From an uncultured Sphingobium sp. (GTDB taxonomy: Bacteria; Pseudomonadota; Alphaproteobacteria; Sphingomonadales; Sphingomonadaceae), in the NCBI GenBank assembly GCA_946885845.1, contig CAMPHJ010000006.1, positions 62,001 through 126,000 of the forward strand: DNA of 64,000 nucleotides, read 5' to 3'. Below are positions 54,150-63,852 of the stretch, in pieces. Position 1 is the stretch's first letter, and the number at the start of each line of letters is the position of its first letter. Under the pieces are notes generated by a model. The model was not told the DNA's origin and searched no databases. It saw nothing but the letters and a program-made list of their open reading frames with translations. Both the position numbers and the translations under genes were made by a program.

Positions 54150-56849
54150 ATGGCTGTAACCTCTCCCCCAACCGCCCCTGCGATCGCACAGAACCCCGAC
54201 ATCCGCTACCTCGCTCGCCTGCTGGGCGACGTGATCCGGGCCTATGGTGGGGACAGTCTGTACCGCCAGACGGAATATATCCGATCGGCATCGGTGGACC
54301 GGGCGCGCGGCCTTCATGGCGCCGATGTGGTCGATACGGGTCTGGATGCGCTCAGCCTGGACGATACCCTCTCCTTCGTGCGCGGATTCATGCTTTTCTC
54401 GATGCTCGCCAACCTGGCGGAGGATCGTCAGGGCGTTGCGGCAGAGCCGGGCGCGGACGTCGCTTCGGCGCTTGAACAGCTGGAATCGCACGGGATCGAC
54501 CGGGACGCGGTGATCGACCTGCTGTCCAATGCGCTGATCGTGCCCGTGCTGACGGCTCATCCGACCGAAGTACGGCGCAAGAGCATGATCGACCATCGCA
54601 ACCGCATCGCCGAATTGATGCTGGCGCGAGACGCGGGCAGGACGGAAACGCCCGATGGGGAAAATCTGGACGAGGCGATTTTTCGCCAGATCGCCTTATT
54701 GTGGCAAACCCGCCCCCTGCGTCGTGAAAAGCTGTTCGTTCAGGATGAGATCGACAATGTCCTGACTTATTTCCGGGACGTATTCCTGCCGGTCCTGCCT
54801 GCGCTTTACGCTCGCTGGGAAAGGGTGCTGGGCGCGCGCCCGCCCAGCTTTCTGCGGGTCGGCAACTGGATCGGCGGCGACCGGGACGGCAATCCCTTCG
54901 TACAGGCGCCGCAATTGCGGTCAGCCCTTGGGCGGGGCTGCGAGGTCGCGCTGCGCCACTATATGGACGACCTGCATGCGCTGGGCGCGGAGCTTTCGTT
55001 GTCGACCGAACTTGCGCATGTGCCGCAGTCGGTGCTCGACCTTGCCGACCAGAGTGGCGACATATCGGCCAGCCGTCGGGATGAGCCCTATCGCCGGGCC
55101 ATCTCCGGTATCTACGCCCGGCTCGCGGCCACCTACCGCGCCCTGACGGGCAGGGAGCCGCCTCGCTCCTCCACGCTCAAGGGCGAAGCCTATGCGGGGC
55201 CTGCGGACCTGCGCCGTGACCTTGTCACGGTGGCGCAGGGGCTGGCCAGCGAAGGCAATGGCGCGCTGGCGAGCGGCGGGGCATTGGGGCGTCTGATCCG
55301 GGCGGTCGAAACCTTCGGATTCCACCTCGCGACGCTGGACATGCGGCAAAATAGCGACGTGCACGAACGTGTCGTCGCTGAACTGTTGAAGGCGGCAGGT
55401 GTGGAGCCTGATTATGCGGCGCTGGATGAACCGGCGCGCGTGGCATTGCTGCGCCGGGAACTCGCCAGCGCCCGTCCGCTCGGCTCCCGGTTCGAAGATT
55501 ATTCGGAGGAAACCGCGTCCGAACTCGCCATCGTGCAGGCAGCGGCAGAGGCGCATCGCATCTACGGCCCGCAATGCATCACCCATTATATCATCTCCAA
55601 GGCAGAAAGCGTTTCGGACCTGCTGGAAGTGAATATCCTGTTGAAAGAAGCCGGGCTGTGGCGCGCTGGCCGCGATGGTGCGACCTCGCATGCCGCGATC
55701 ATGGCGGTGCCCTTGTTCGAGACGATCGCCGATCTTGAAGCCGCGCCCGCGATCATGTCCGCTTATTTCGACCTGCGCGAAATCGCGTCCGTCGTGCAGA
55801 AGCGCGGCCATCAGGAAGTCATGATCGGCTATTCGGACAGTAACAAGGACGGCGGCTACATCACCTCTACCTGGGGATTATATCAGGCGAGCAAGGCCCT
55901 CGCGCCCGTTTTCGCCAAGGCAGGAACGGCGATGCAGCTGTTCCATGGTCGGGGCGGGGCCGTGGGGCGTGGCGGCGGGTCATCCTTCGCCGCGATTCAG
56001 GCGCAGCCCAAGGGCACGGTGCAGGGCCGCATTCGCATCACCGAACAGGGTGAGGTCATCGCCGCCAAATTCGGCACGCGCGACGTCGCCATGACCAATT
56101 TGGAGGCGATGACCAGCGCGACCCTGCTCGCCACGCTGGAACCGGAAGGCATTTCGGACAAGGATGCCGGGCGCTTTGCCGATGGCATGGACAAATTGTC
56201 GCAAACCGCCTTCACCGCCTATCGCGACCTTGTCTATCGCACGGACGGATTTTGCGATTTCTTCCGTGAACTGACGCCCATCCAGGAAATATCGGGCCTG
56301 AAAATCGGCTCTCGCCCCGCCAGTCGTACAAAGAGCACGCGGATAGAGGATCTGCGCGCCATCCCCTGGGTGTTCAGCTGGTCGCAGGCGCGCGTGATGT
56401 TGCCGGGTTGGTACGGCGTAGGTCACGCGCTGGCAGCGTTCGAGGACAAGGCGTTGCTGGCAGATATGGCGCAAAGCTGGTCGTTCCTGCGGTCGGCCCT
56501 CGCCAATCTGGAAATGGTGCTGGCGAAGTCCGACCTCGGCATTGCCGCGCATTATCTGCCGCTGGTCGAAGATCAGGATCAGGGGCGTGCGATTTTCGAC
56601 CGCATCCGGGAAGGGTGGAACCTCACGCATGACGGCCTGCTCTCCGCCACCGGGCAGTCGCGCCTGCTGGAAAAAAGCCCGAAACTGGACGCGTCCATCC
56701 GCCTGCGCCTGCCCTATATCGAACCCCTGAATCTATTGCAGATCGAATTGTTGAAGCGCCACAGGGGCGGGGAGCAGGACGCGCGCGTCAAGGAAGGGAT
56801 CGAATTGTCGATCAACGCAATCGCGACCGCGCTGCGTAACAGTGGATAG
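54150..56849 (+). CDS. ppc: Phosphoenolpyruvate carboxylase
   Basis: 899 residues from the ATG at 54150; an upstream ATG at 54099 would add 17. Catalyses PEP plus bicarbonate to oxaloacetate. Key segments: VLTAHPTEVRRKS (His), GNWIGGDRDGNPFV, GYSDSNKDGGYITSTW (Lys), FHGRGGAVGRGGG and the C-terminal ALRNSG. Full length. Main anaplerotic enzyme; divergent from the HerA-like gene. Confidence 0.96.
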   Translation: MAVTSPPTAPAIAQNPDIRYLARLLGDVIRAYGGDSLYRQTEYIRSASVDRARGLHGADVVDTGLDALSLDDTLSFVRGFMLFSMLANLAEDRQGVAAEPGADVASALEQLESHGIDRDAVIDLLSNALIVPVLTAHPTEVRRKSMIDHRNRIAELMLARDAGRTETPDGENLDEAIFRQIALLWQTRPLRREKLFVQDEIDNVLTYFRDVFLPVLPALYARWERVLGARPPSFLRVGNWIGGDRDGNPFVQAPQLRSALGRGCEVALRHYMDDLHALGAELSLSTELAHVPQSVLDLADQSGDISASRRDEPYRRAISGIYARLAATYRALTGREPPRSSTLKGEAYAGPADLRRDLVTVAQGLASEGNGALASGGALGRLIRAVETFGFHLATLDMRQNSDVHERVVAELLKAAGVEPDYAALDEPARVALLRRELASARPLGSRFEDYSEETASELAIVQAAAEAHRIYGPQCITHYIISKAESVSDLLEVNILLKEAGLWRAGRDGATSHAAIMAVPLFETIADLEAAPAIMSAYFDLREIASVVQKRGHQEVMIGYSDSNKDGGYITSTWGLYQASKALAPVFAKAGTAMQLFHGRGGAVGRGGGSSFAAIQAQPKGTVQGRIRITEQGEVIAAKFGTRDVAMTNLEAMTSATLLATLEPEGISDKDAGRFADGMDKLSQTAFTAYRDLVYRTDGFCDFFRELTPIQEISGLKIGSRPASRTKSTRIEDLRAIPWVFSWSQARVMLPGWYGVGHALAAFEDKALLADMAQSWSFLRSALANLEMVLAKSDLGIAAHYLPLVEDQDQGRAIFDRIREGWNLTHDGLLSATGQSRLLEKSPKLDASIRLRLPYIEPLNLLQIELLKRHRGGEQDARVKEGIELSINAIATALRNSG

Positions 56850-56938
56850 GACCATCCTGCCGCCTCCCTTCATTCATTCACAACCAATTCAACCAACCGG
56901 CGTTATCGTCAGCAGCAGATGATATGAGGAGAAAGGCA

Positions 56939-57490
56939 ATGACGTGGACCGGAAGAAGATTTCTGGCTGCGATAAGCCTTGCCGGTGCAGTCGCCTTGGG
57001 CGGCTGTGCCTATGACGACGGCTATTATGGTGGTGTGAGTGTAGGCAGCGGCTATTATGGCGGCGGCTATTACGATGATTATTGGGGTCCGGGCGGCTAC
57101 GCGCCGGGCTATTATAGCGGCTGGTATAATAATTTCTATTATCCCGGTTCGGGCTATTATGTCTATGATCGGCGCGGCCACCGCCATCGCTGGAATGACG
57201 GTCAGCGCCGCTATTGGGAAAGCCGCCGCGAAGCAAGGCGCGGAGACGATGGCCGCCGTTGGCGCGAAGGTTCGCGGCAGCGACCAGACGGCAATCGTCA
57301 GGGCTGGCGCGGACGGCCGCAACGCGAAGGCAATGCGACCGCTACCCCCAGCAGGCCCCCTGTCGTTCGGGAGGAGTCACGCTCCAATCGCGGCAATACG
57401 CGCGAATGGTGGCCGGGCGCTCAGCGGGGCAGCAATCAGCGCGATGGTGAAAGGTCGGGCCAGGATGGCCGTCGGGGCTGGCGCAACTGA
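56939..57490 (+). CDS. Tyr/Gly-rich lipoprotein, hypothetical
   Basis: 183 residues, ATG after aggagaaagg. Signal peptide ending in lipobox ALGGCAY, then a Gly-Tyr-rich zone (repeats like SGYYGGGYYDDYWGPGGYAPGYY) and a basic Arg/Gly/Asp-rich C-terminus with many RR and GR pairs. Low-complexity composition is like some surface or stress-related sphingomonad lipoproteins. Ends on the start of the next gene (overlap of one base). Confidence 0.7.
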   Translation: MTWTGRRFLAAISLAGAVALGGCAYDDGYYGGVSVGSGYYGGGYYDDYWGPGGYAPGYYSGWYNNFYYPGSGYYVYDRRGHRHRWNDGQRRYWESRREARRGDDGRRWREGSRQRPDGNRQGWRGRPQREGNATATPSRPPVVREESRSNRGNTREWWPGAQRGSNQRDGERSGQDGRRGWRN

Positions 57491-58146
57491 TGCGGGCATT
57501 GACCGGCGCAGCTGCGCTTCTCGCTAGCCTTACGCTTGCCGCTTGTGACGGGCGGGAGGAAAGCGCTATCGACAATCTGGCCAATGGCGCGAACGCTGCG
57601 CAGGTGGAAAATGCTCTCCAGGCGGAAGCGCAAGCGGTGATGGAGCCGCTCTCACCCCCTGCACCCGGCACGCCCGGCGGCCTTCCCGCCGCCGGGCAGC
57701 CCGTGGAGGAAGAAGGCGCAATCGATCCCAAGGGACCGCAAGGCGCGGCACAGGTCGTGCAGGGCTATTATGGCTTGCTGGAGGAACGCCGCTTCGACGA
57801 TGCGCAAGACCTGTGGAACGAACAAAGCGCTATCGGCGCGCAGGACGATGAACTGTTCGCTCGCCGGTTCCGGGGGTTCAGTGAAATCCACGCCAATGTC
57901 GGTGCGCCAGGTCAGGTCGAAGGCGCGGCGGGTTCGCTTTATGTGGTCGTTCCGGTTCAGGTCTATGGCCGCATCGCGATCAGTGGAAAGCCCTGGTACA
58001 CTCTGCGGCAGGTGACGCTGCGGCGCGTGAATGACGTGCCGGGATCAAGCAAGGCCGATCGCCGCTGGCACATCGAATCGATCGGGCCTTATATGGCGCC
58101 CATCGAGGGTGAGGTGGACGTGGAAAACGCCGCCGTCCCGGAATAG
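57490..58146 (+). CDS. Lipoprotein, hypothetical
   Basis: 218 residues. Signal peptide with lipobox LTLAACDG, an Ala/Gln-rich region, a Pro-rich stretch, then a folded part (QVVQGYYGLLEERRFDDAQDLWN...) with an NTF2-like look ending in YGRIAISGKPWYTLRQVTLRRVNDV. It overlaps the Tyr/Gly-rich gene by one base, so they are co-expressed. A good intrinsic terminator follows. Confidence 0.72.
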   Translation: MRALTGAAALLASLTLAACDGREESAIDNLANGANAAQVENALQAEAQAVMEPLSPPAPGTPGGLPAAGQPVEEEGAIDPKGPQGAAQVVQGYYGLLEERRFDDAQDLWNEQSAIGAQDDELFARRFRGFSEIHANVGAPGQVEGAAGSLYVVVPVQVYGRIAISGKPWYTLRQVTLRRVNDVPGSSKADRRWHIESIGPYMAPIEGEVDVENAAVPE

Positions 58147-58203
58147 GGCGTCCCCAGGCAGGGGAACAGGCGGCTCAGGCTTGATGTGCCGGAACCGCGC
58201 CAT

Positions 58204-58252
58204 AGCCAGCTGCGGGATATGTGAATCGCGCAGCTGGCTCTGTATCTTTTTT
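58204..58252 (+). terminator. Intrinsic terminator after the lipoprotein operon
   Basis: Perfect 11-bp stem AGCCAGCTGCG / CGCAGCTGGCT followed within 8 bases by six T. Clear rho-independent terminator for the plus strand. Confidence 0.85.
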
Positions 58253-58267
58253 GTCGCACCGCTTGTC

Positions 58268-58301
58268 GCGGAAAACCGGTTCCCACTTTTCCGCGCGATG
58301 C
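58268..58301 (-). repeat. Dispersed GGAAAAGTGGGAACCGGTTTTCC element (second copy)
   Basis: Reverse-orientation copy of the element at 10951-10984 (gcggaaaaccggttcccac, then ttttccgcgcgatgc). Sits just before the end of the convergent isomerase gene. Confidence 0.75.
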
Positions 58302-58309
58302 CCTGATCG

Positions 58310-58762
58310 TCAGGAAATCGTGGCGCTCACGATCTTGCCAGGGGTCCGCGGCGGTTCACCCTTGGGCAGTGCGTCCACATGCTCCATGCCGGACGTCACT
58401 TCGCCCCACACAGTATATTGGCCGTCCAGGAAGGTCGCATCGTCGAAGCAGATAAAGAACTGGCTGTTCGCGCTGTTCGGGTTCGACGAACGCGCCATGG
58501 AGCAGACGCCGCGCACATGCGGTTCACGGCTGAATTCAGCCTTCAGGTCGGGCAGTTGCGACCCGCCCATGCCGGTGCCGGTCGGATCGCCGCCCTGCGC
58601 CATGAATCCGGGGATGACGCGGTGGAAGACCACACCGTCATAAAATCCGTCCTTGGCGAGCTGGGTGATGCGTTCGACATGGCCGGGCGCCAGGTCCGAG
58701 CGCAGCTTGATCACGACGTCGCCGCCGCTGTCGAGGTTGAGGGTTAGCGTTTCGTCGGCCAT
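58310..58762 (-). CDS. Peptidyl-prolyl cis-trans isomerase (cyclophilin)
   Basis: 150 residues from the ATG at 58762 behind agaggaga. Cyclophilin core: FYDGVVFHRVIPGFMAQGGDPTGTGMGG (catalytic Arg, Phe, Met), SMARSSNPNSANSQFFICFDDATFLDGQYTVWGEV. No signal peptide, so the cytoplasmic PpiB-like form. Speeds proline isomerisation during protein folding. Confidence 0.92.
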   Translation of the reverse strand: MADETLTLNLDSGGDVVIKLRSDLAPGHVERITQLAKDGFYDGVVFHRVIPGFMAQGGDPTGTGMGGSQLPDLKAEFSREPHVRGVCSMARSSNPNSANSQFFICFDDATFLDGQYTVWGEVTSGMEHVDALPKGEPPRTPGKIVSATIS

Positions 58763-58919
58763 GAAAATCTCCTCTTTCGGGGGAGTGGGGGAATGTTGGT
58801 CCATATAGAGCGTTGGGCGGGGGATGGAAGCGCCTCAATCAACCTTTGAGGCATTGCATTTATCCCGCTCATGAGCAAAAGCAGCGGCATGTTACAGGAA
58901 CCGGACAGTAGGGGACGCG

Positions 58920-60353
58920 ATGAGCGAGCGAGCCGACATGGCCGAACCCCGGCCGGACGAACTGCCTGCTGACGGCAAGCATGAAGATCAGACGGAATCC
59001 CGCCATGACGAGGATGACCGGCTAAAGCGCGACTTCGTGTCCGCCGTGCTCGACGCGGTGGAAGAAGGCGACCGGGAATTGGCGCGGGACCTGGTGTCGC
59101 CGCTGCACCCCGCCGACATCGCCGACCTTCTGGAACTGACTCCATCCGACCGGCGCGGCGACGTCGCGGCGGCGCTGGGCGACCTGGTCGGCGCGGAGGT
59201 TCTGTCCGAACTCAACGATTATGTCCGGGACGACCTGATCGGAGCGCTGGCGCCGGAACAGGTGGCGGAATTCGCCGCCGAACTCGATACCGATGACGCC
59301 GTCGCCATCATCGAGGATATGGACGATGCCGACCAGCAGGCCGTCCTTGACGCGCTGGACCCGGAAGACCGCGCCGCGATCCAGAGCGCCCTCGCTTACC
59401 CTGAGGAATCCGCCGGTCGCCTGATGCAGCGCGACCTGGTCGCGGTGCCCGAACATATGACCGTGGGCCAGGTCATCGACTATCTGCGCGACAATGGCGA
59501 CCTGACGCGCGACTTCTGGGAAATCTTCGTCGTCGATGAAGCGCATAAGCCGATCGGGACGTGCCAACTAAGCTGGTTGCTGACCTGTCCGCGTCCCATT
59601 GCCATGGCCGACCTTATGAAACGGGAACAGACACTGATCCCGGTCGACATGGACCAGGAAGAAGTCGCGCTGCGCTTTCAGAAATACGCGCTGATCTCCG
59701 CGGCGGTGGTGGACAAAAGCGGTCGGTTGGTCGGCATGATCACGGTCGATGATATCGTCCACATCATTTCCGAAGAGGCGGGTGAAGATATTCTGCGCCT
59801 GTCGGGCGCGGGCGAAGGGGACATCAACCAGCCCATTCTGCAAACGGTGCGTACGCGGCTGTCCTGGCTGGTCGTCAATCTGGGGACGGCGATCCTGGCC
59901 GCGTCGGTGGTTGGACTGTTCCAGGAAACCATATCCAAATATGTCGTGCTGGCCGTGCTGATGCCGATCGTTTCGGGCATGGGCGGCAATGCGGGGACGC
60001 AAACCATGGCGGTCGCGGTCCGCGCGCTCGCCACCAATCAGCTGACCAGTTCCAACAGCATTCGTCAGATCATTCGCGAATTTCGCATCGCCTGCGCCAA
60101 CGGGACGATGTTGGGGATATTGATCGGGATCGCGGTCGGGCTGATCTATGGCAATCCCGACCTGGGGCTGGTCATCGCCCTTGCCATGTTGATCAACAAT
60201 CTCGTGGCGGGACTGGCTGGCATATTGGTGCCGGTGACACTGGACCGGTTCAACATCGACCCGGCGGTGTCTTCGGCAGTGTTCGTCACCACGATGACCG
60301 ATGTGATGGGATTTTTCTCCTTCCTGGGACTGGCGACAATCTGGGGCCTTTGA
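58920..60353 (+). CDS. mgtE: Magnesium transporter MgtE
   Basis: 477 residues. N-terminal helical domain (PLHPADIADLLELTPSDRR), tandem CBS domains with Mg-sensing (MQRDLVAVPEHMTVGQVIDYLR and MITVDDIVHIISEEAGEDI), then the pore with RLSWLVVNLGTAILAASVVGLF and the conserved PIVSGMGGNAGTQTMAV. Complete channel. Regulates cellular Mg2+ uptake. Confidence 0.95.
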   Translation: MSERADMAEPRPDELPADGKHEDQTESRHDEDDRLKRDFVSAVLDAVEEGDRELARDLVSPLHPADIADLLELTPSDRRGDVAAALGDLVGAEVLSELNDYVRDDLIGALAPEQVAEFAAELDTDDAVAIIEDMDDADQQAVLDALDPEDRAAIQSALAYPEESAGRLMQRDLVAVPEHMTVGQVIDYLRDNGDLTRDFWEIFVVDEAHKPIGTCQLSWLLTCPRPIAMADLMKREQTLIPVDMDQEEVALRFQKYALISAAVVDKSGRLVGMITVDDIVHIISEEAGEDILRLSGAGEGDINQPILQTVRTRLSWLVVNLGTAILAASVVGLFQETISKYVVLAVLMPIVSGMGGNAGTQTMAVAVRALATNQLTSSNSIRQIIREFRIACANGTMLGILIGIAVGLIYGNPDLGLVIALAMLINNLVAGLAGILVPVTLDRFNIDPAVSSAVFVTTMTDVMGFFSFLGLATIWGL

Positions 60354-60392
60354 CGGGGTTGACGGGCCGAACCGAGCGCCCATCTTCATCCC

Positions 60393-60791
60393 ATGCCGCT
60401 TCACATGACCAAGATCGCCTTTGGCAGCGAAAGCCCCGCAACGCTGCGCGCGTGGTTGGAAAGCCATCAGGAAGAGGCGCGCCTCACCACCCGCTATCTG
60501 CCCAAGCGCGCAGCGGAGATGGAGGGCGGATCGCTTTACTGGATCCACGGACACAGGCTGGTCGGCCGCAGTCCGCTGATCGGCTTTCAGGAAACGGGGC
60601 AGGGTCGCTTCTGGATCAGGCTCCAGCCCCGGCTGATCGCCGTGCGGGCCATGCCAAAGCGGGTGCATCAGGGCTGGCGTTATCTGGAGGGAGAAGACGC
60701 CCCGCCCGACCTGGGGGAAGGGGAGGCCGACGACCTGGACGCCATGCCCCGCACCTTGCTGGGTGAACTGACACGGCTGGGCCTGGTTTGA
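60393..60791 (+). CDS. DUF1489 family protein
   Basis: 132 residues. KIAFGSESPATLRAWLE, TTRYLPKRAAEMEGGSLYWIHGHRLVGRSPLIGF and MPKRVHQGWRYLEGEDAPPDL define DUF1489, a small alphaproteobacterial cytosolic protein of unknown role. The ATG at 60405 (MTKIAFG) is an alternative start. It ends 30 bp from the convergent rpoN. Confidence 0.85.
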   Translation: MPLHMTKIAFGSESPATLRAWLESHQEEARLTTRYLPKRAAEMEGGSLYWIHGHRLVGRSPLIGFQETGQGRFWIRLQPRLIAVRAMPKRVHQGWRYLEGEDAPPDLGEGEADDLDAMPRTLLGELTRLGLV

Positions 60792-60821
60792 AATCCACGG
60801 GCTGACCGAAGGGTGCCCGCC

Positions 60822-62333
60822 CTACGCTGCCTTGCCCCTCAAAGCCTTCTGCCGCCGCCTCTGGACCGAAGATCCAATGCCCAGCGATTCCCGATATTTC
60901 GCCACCGTCCGCCGCGCAATGTCCATGCCCTTGGCGCGCAGCATGTCGACCAGCGTATCGTCCGACAGGATCGCTTCGGGTGCTTCGACTGCGATCAACG
61001 CCTTGATGTGGCTTTTCACCGCCTCGGCTGACACGCTGCCTTCTCCTCCCGAAGCCGCCACGCCGCTGGTGAAGAAATATTTCAGCTCATGGACGCCGCG
61101 CGGGCAGGACAGATATTTGTTCGATGTCACCCGGCTGACGGTCGATTCATGCATGCCTATGGCGTCTGCCACGGTCCTGAGCGTCAACGGCTTGAGATGA
61201 GCGACCCCCTTGTTGAAGAAATCCTCCTGGCAACGCACGATTTCGCTCGCGACCTTGATGATCGTCTTCTGCCGCTGGTCCAGCGCTTTCACCAGCCAGT
61301 TGGCGCTGGCCAGGCATTCGGCGAGCCACGCCTTTGACGCCCGGTCCTGCGGCCCTGATGACAGCTCGACATAATAGCTGCGGTTGACCAGCAGGCGGGG
61401 CAGGGTGGCGCCGTTTATTTCAATCGCCCAACCGCCGGGCGTCGGGTTGACGAACAGGTCCGGCGTGATCGGGGTCGCGGTGTCGGTTGAATAGCGCAGG
61501 CCAGGCTTGGGGTCATAGCCGCGCAGTTCGCGGATCATGTCGGCCATATCTTCTTCGTCCACGCCGCAAATCCGCCGCAACTGGGGCAGTGCGCCCTTGG
61601 CCAGCAAATCCAGATTGTCGATCAGCTTCGCCATGCATGGGTCGTAGCGGTCGGCCTCCTTCGCCTGGATCGTCAGGCATTCGGCCAGCGACCGCGCGCC
61701 GACGCCCGCCGGGTCAAAGGCGTGGATGACGCCCAGCACGCCCTCTACCTGCGCCAGCGGCACGCCCAGCCCATGGGCCGTCTCCAGCAAATTGGCCTCC
61801 AGATAGCCTGTTTCGCCAATCTGGCCGACCAACTGGCTGGCGATCAACAGGTCCATGCCCGACCATGCGGCGCGGGCCTGATCCATCAGATGTTCCTGCA
61901 ACCCCTGATCGGGATTGGCGAAGCTGTCGAAGTCGATCGCCTCGCCACTACCGCCCGGCAGCAGGTCCATGCCGCCCGATCCGACGGCGGCGGCCAAACG
62001 ATCCGCGGGACCATCGTCAATGAAAGTGTCCGCGCCATGATCGACATCCAGCGGCGCGTCCGCTTCGCCGCGCCCTTGCCCGATCAGCTCGTCTACCCTG
62101 CCAGTCTCAGCCGCCAGAACAGGTTTGTCGACCATCGCGTCGATCCCGTCGGCATCGGGCGCGCTATCGATGGGCGTTCCCGTTTCCAGAAGCGGGTTCT
62201 TTTCCAGCTCCCCCGCGACGAACGCATCGATTTCCAGGTTGCTCAGCGCCAGCAGCTTGATCGCTTGCTGAAGCTGCGGCGTCATCACCAGCGACTGGCT
62301 TTGCCGTATGTCGAGACGCGGCCCAAGTGCCAT
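60822..62333 (-). CDS. rpoN: RNA polymerase sigma-54 factor
   Basis: 503 residues. N-terminal activator-interaction region SQSLVMTPQLQQAIKLLALSNLEI, core-binding domain, the -12 recognition helix-turn-helix LRTVADAIGMHESTVSRVTSNKYL, and the RpoN box ARRTVAKYRE. All parts present. Downstream of lptB with 48 bp between; they probably share a transcript. Confidence 0.96.
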   Translation of the reverse strand: MALGPRLDIRQSQSLVMTPQLQQAIKLLALSNLEIDAFVAGELEKNPLLETGTPIDSAPDADGIDAMVDKPVLAAETGRVDELIGQGRGEADAPLDVDHGADTFIDDGPADRLAAAVGSGGMDLLPGGSGEAIDFDSFANPDQGLQEHLMDQARAAWSGMDLLIASQLVGQIGETGYLEANLLETAHGLGVPLAQVEGVLGVIHAFDPAGVGARSLAECLTIQAKEADRYDPCMAKLIDNLDLLAKGALPQLRRICGVDEEDMADMIRELRGYDPKPGLRYSTDTATPITPDLFVNPTPGGWAIEINGATLPRLLVNRSYYVELSSGPQDRASKAWLAECLASANWLVKALDQRQKTIIKVASEIVRCQEDFFNKGVAHLKPLTLRTVADAIGMHESTVSRVTSNKYLSCPRGVHELKYFFTSGVAASGGEGSVSAEAVKSHIKALIAVEAPEAILSDDTLVDMLRAKGMDIARRTVAKYRESLGIGSSVQRRRQKALRGKAA

Positions 62334-62381
62334 CAGTCGCGTCCTTCACCATCAGCAGGAAGGAAGAAGCGCGCCCCCATA

Positions 62382-63167
62382 TCAGAGCGAGAAATTCTCG
62401 CCCAGATACAGCCTTCGCACTTCCGCATTGGCGACCAGTTCGGTCGGGCTTCCCGTGAACAGCACCTGTCCGCCATAGATGATGCAGGCGCGGTCCACGA
62501 TTTCCAGCGTCTCGCGCACATTATGGTCCGTAATCAGCACGCCGATGCCGCGCGTCTTGAGCTGTTTCACCAGGTCGCGAATGTCGGCGATGGACAGCGG
62601 GTCGATGCCTGCAAAGGGTTCGTCCAGCAGCACGATCGACGGGTCCGCCGCCAGCGCGCGCGCGATTTCGCACCGCCGCCGTTCGCCGCCCGACAGCGCC
62701 ATTGCCGAAGAATCGCGCAGCCGCGTCAATCCGAATTCGTCGAGCAATTGCGCCAGCCGGGCATCGCGCGCCGACTTGTCCGGCTCTGCCAGTTCCAGCA
62801 CGGCGCTGATATTCTGCGCGACCGTGAGACCCCGGAAAATCGATGTTTCCTGGGGCAAATAGCCCAAACCCAATATGGCGCGGCGATACATGGGCAGGCC
62901 GGTCACATCCTGTCCGTCCAGGATGATGCGGCCATGGTCGGGACGCACCAGCCCCATCACCGAATAGAAGCAGGTCGTCTTGCCCGCGCCGTTGGGGCCA
63001 AGCAGGCCGACGACTTCGCCCTTGCCCACGGTCAATGACACGTCGGACAGCACGACCCGCTTGTCATAGCTTTTGGCGATGGAAATGACGGACAGGCCTT
63101 CCCCCACTTCCTGGGGTGAAAGGCGCGATGCCGGGGCTGTTCTGTCCTGGATCGTCACGTCGTCCAT
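62382..63167 (-). CDS. lptB: LPS export ABC transporter ATP-binding protein
   Basis: 261 residues from ATG 63167, six bases after aagga. Walker A GPNGAGKT, signature LSGGERRRCEIARAL, Walker B VLLDEPFAGID, and H-loop LITDHNVRET are the LptB set, including the family's ID after the Walker B. ATPase of the LptBFG complex that drives LPS export. The usual upstream lptA/lptC are not in the visible 0.8 kb. Confidence 0.94.
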   Translation of the reverse strand: MDDVTIQDRTAPASRLSPQEVGEGLSVISIAKSYDKRVVLSDVSLTVGKGEVVGLLGPNGAGKTTCFYSVMGLVRPDHGRIILDGQDVTGLPMYRRAILGLGYLPQETSIFRGLTVAQNISAVLELAEPDKSARDARLAQLLDEFGLTRLRDSSAMALSGGERRRCEIARALAADPSIVLLDEPFAGIDPLSIADIRDLVKQLKTRGIGVLITDHNVRETLEIVDRACIIYGGQVLFTGSPTELVANAEVRRLYLGENFSL

Positions 63168-63314
63168 CACTCATCCTTGCGGCCACTTGGGGAAGCGCAA
63201 TAAAATAGGAACGCTCCCGTGGCAATTGGCAAGCTTTGTGCATGGGAAAGCCGCCGGAGCAAGGGGAAAATGCGCCACAGATTATCTTGGGGCCATCGCA
63301 ACGATGGCAAACTT

Positions 63315-63350
63315 CAAAAAAGCGGGCCCCCGAATGACCGGGGACCCACT
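63315..63350 (-). terminator. Intrinsic terminator of the small membrane-protein gene
   Basis: On the minus strand GGGTCCCCGG and CGGGGGCCC pair around a short loop, followed by TTTTTT. Placed 37 bp beyond the stop of the 63387-63677 gene. Confidence 0.85.
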
Positions 63351-63386
63351 TTCAATTCCAGGCGCTAAAAATCAGCCAGGCTGATC

Positions 63387-63677
63387 TTATTCTTCGCCAT
63401 TGTCCTTGACCCCAACGGTGGGGACCTCGACGGTTTCTTCCTTGGTGCCGACCACGACTTCCTTGGAATCCACATCTACCTTGGGCAGGGCGCCGCCATC
63501 GACGCTGACTTCTGGCACATCGCCTCCGCTGACATCGGCTTTCCAGAAGCCGGTTGCGAACAAGATGCCCACGATCGCCAGGATCACGATCAACGCAATC
63601 GCGAGTGTGCGGCCCGTCCGGCTCTTGTGAACGACCACGCGGTCGCCATCATAAGGGTCTCGATGCACTTCAGCCAT
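63387..63677 (-). CDS. Small membrane protein, hypothetical
   Basis: 96 residues from the ATG behind gaggagg. MAEVHRDPYDGDRVVVHKSRTGRT then one membrane helix LAIALIVILAIVGILFATGFW and an acidic, Val/Glu-rich tail (VPEVSVDGGALPKVDVDSKEVVVGT). Signal-anchor topology with tail outside the cytoplasm is likely. Family unrecognised. Confidence 0.72.
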   Translation of the reverse strand: MAEVHRDPYDGDRVVVHKSRTGRTLAIALIVILAIVGILFATGFWKADVSGGDVPEVSVDGGALPKVDVDSKEVVVGTKEETVEVPTVGVKDNGEE

Positions 63678-63852
63678 CACTATCCTCCTCTTGAGAGGGT
63701 GCAAACGGCTTTGATTGTGTTGAAGTTCCCAAAGCTGCAATTTCGTGACCATGTGTCCAACCGCGCGACCCCGGCGCAATCGATCTATCTCCCGAAAAAT
63801 GTTTCCAATCATTGCCGCTTTGCATATGCACGACCCTTGGAGGGATGACGCC

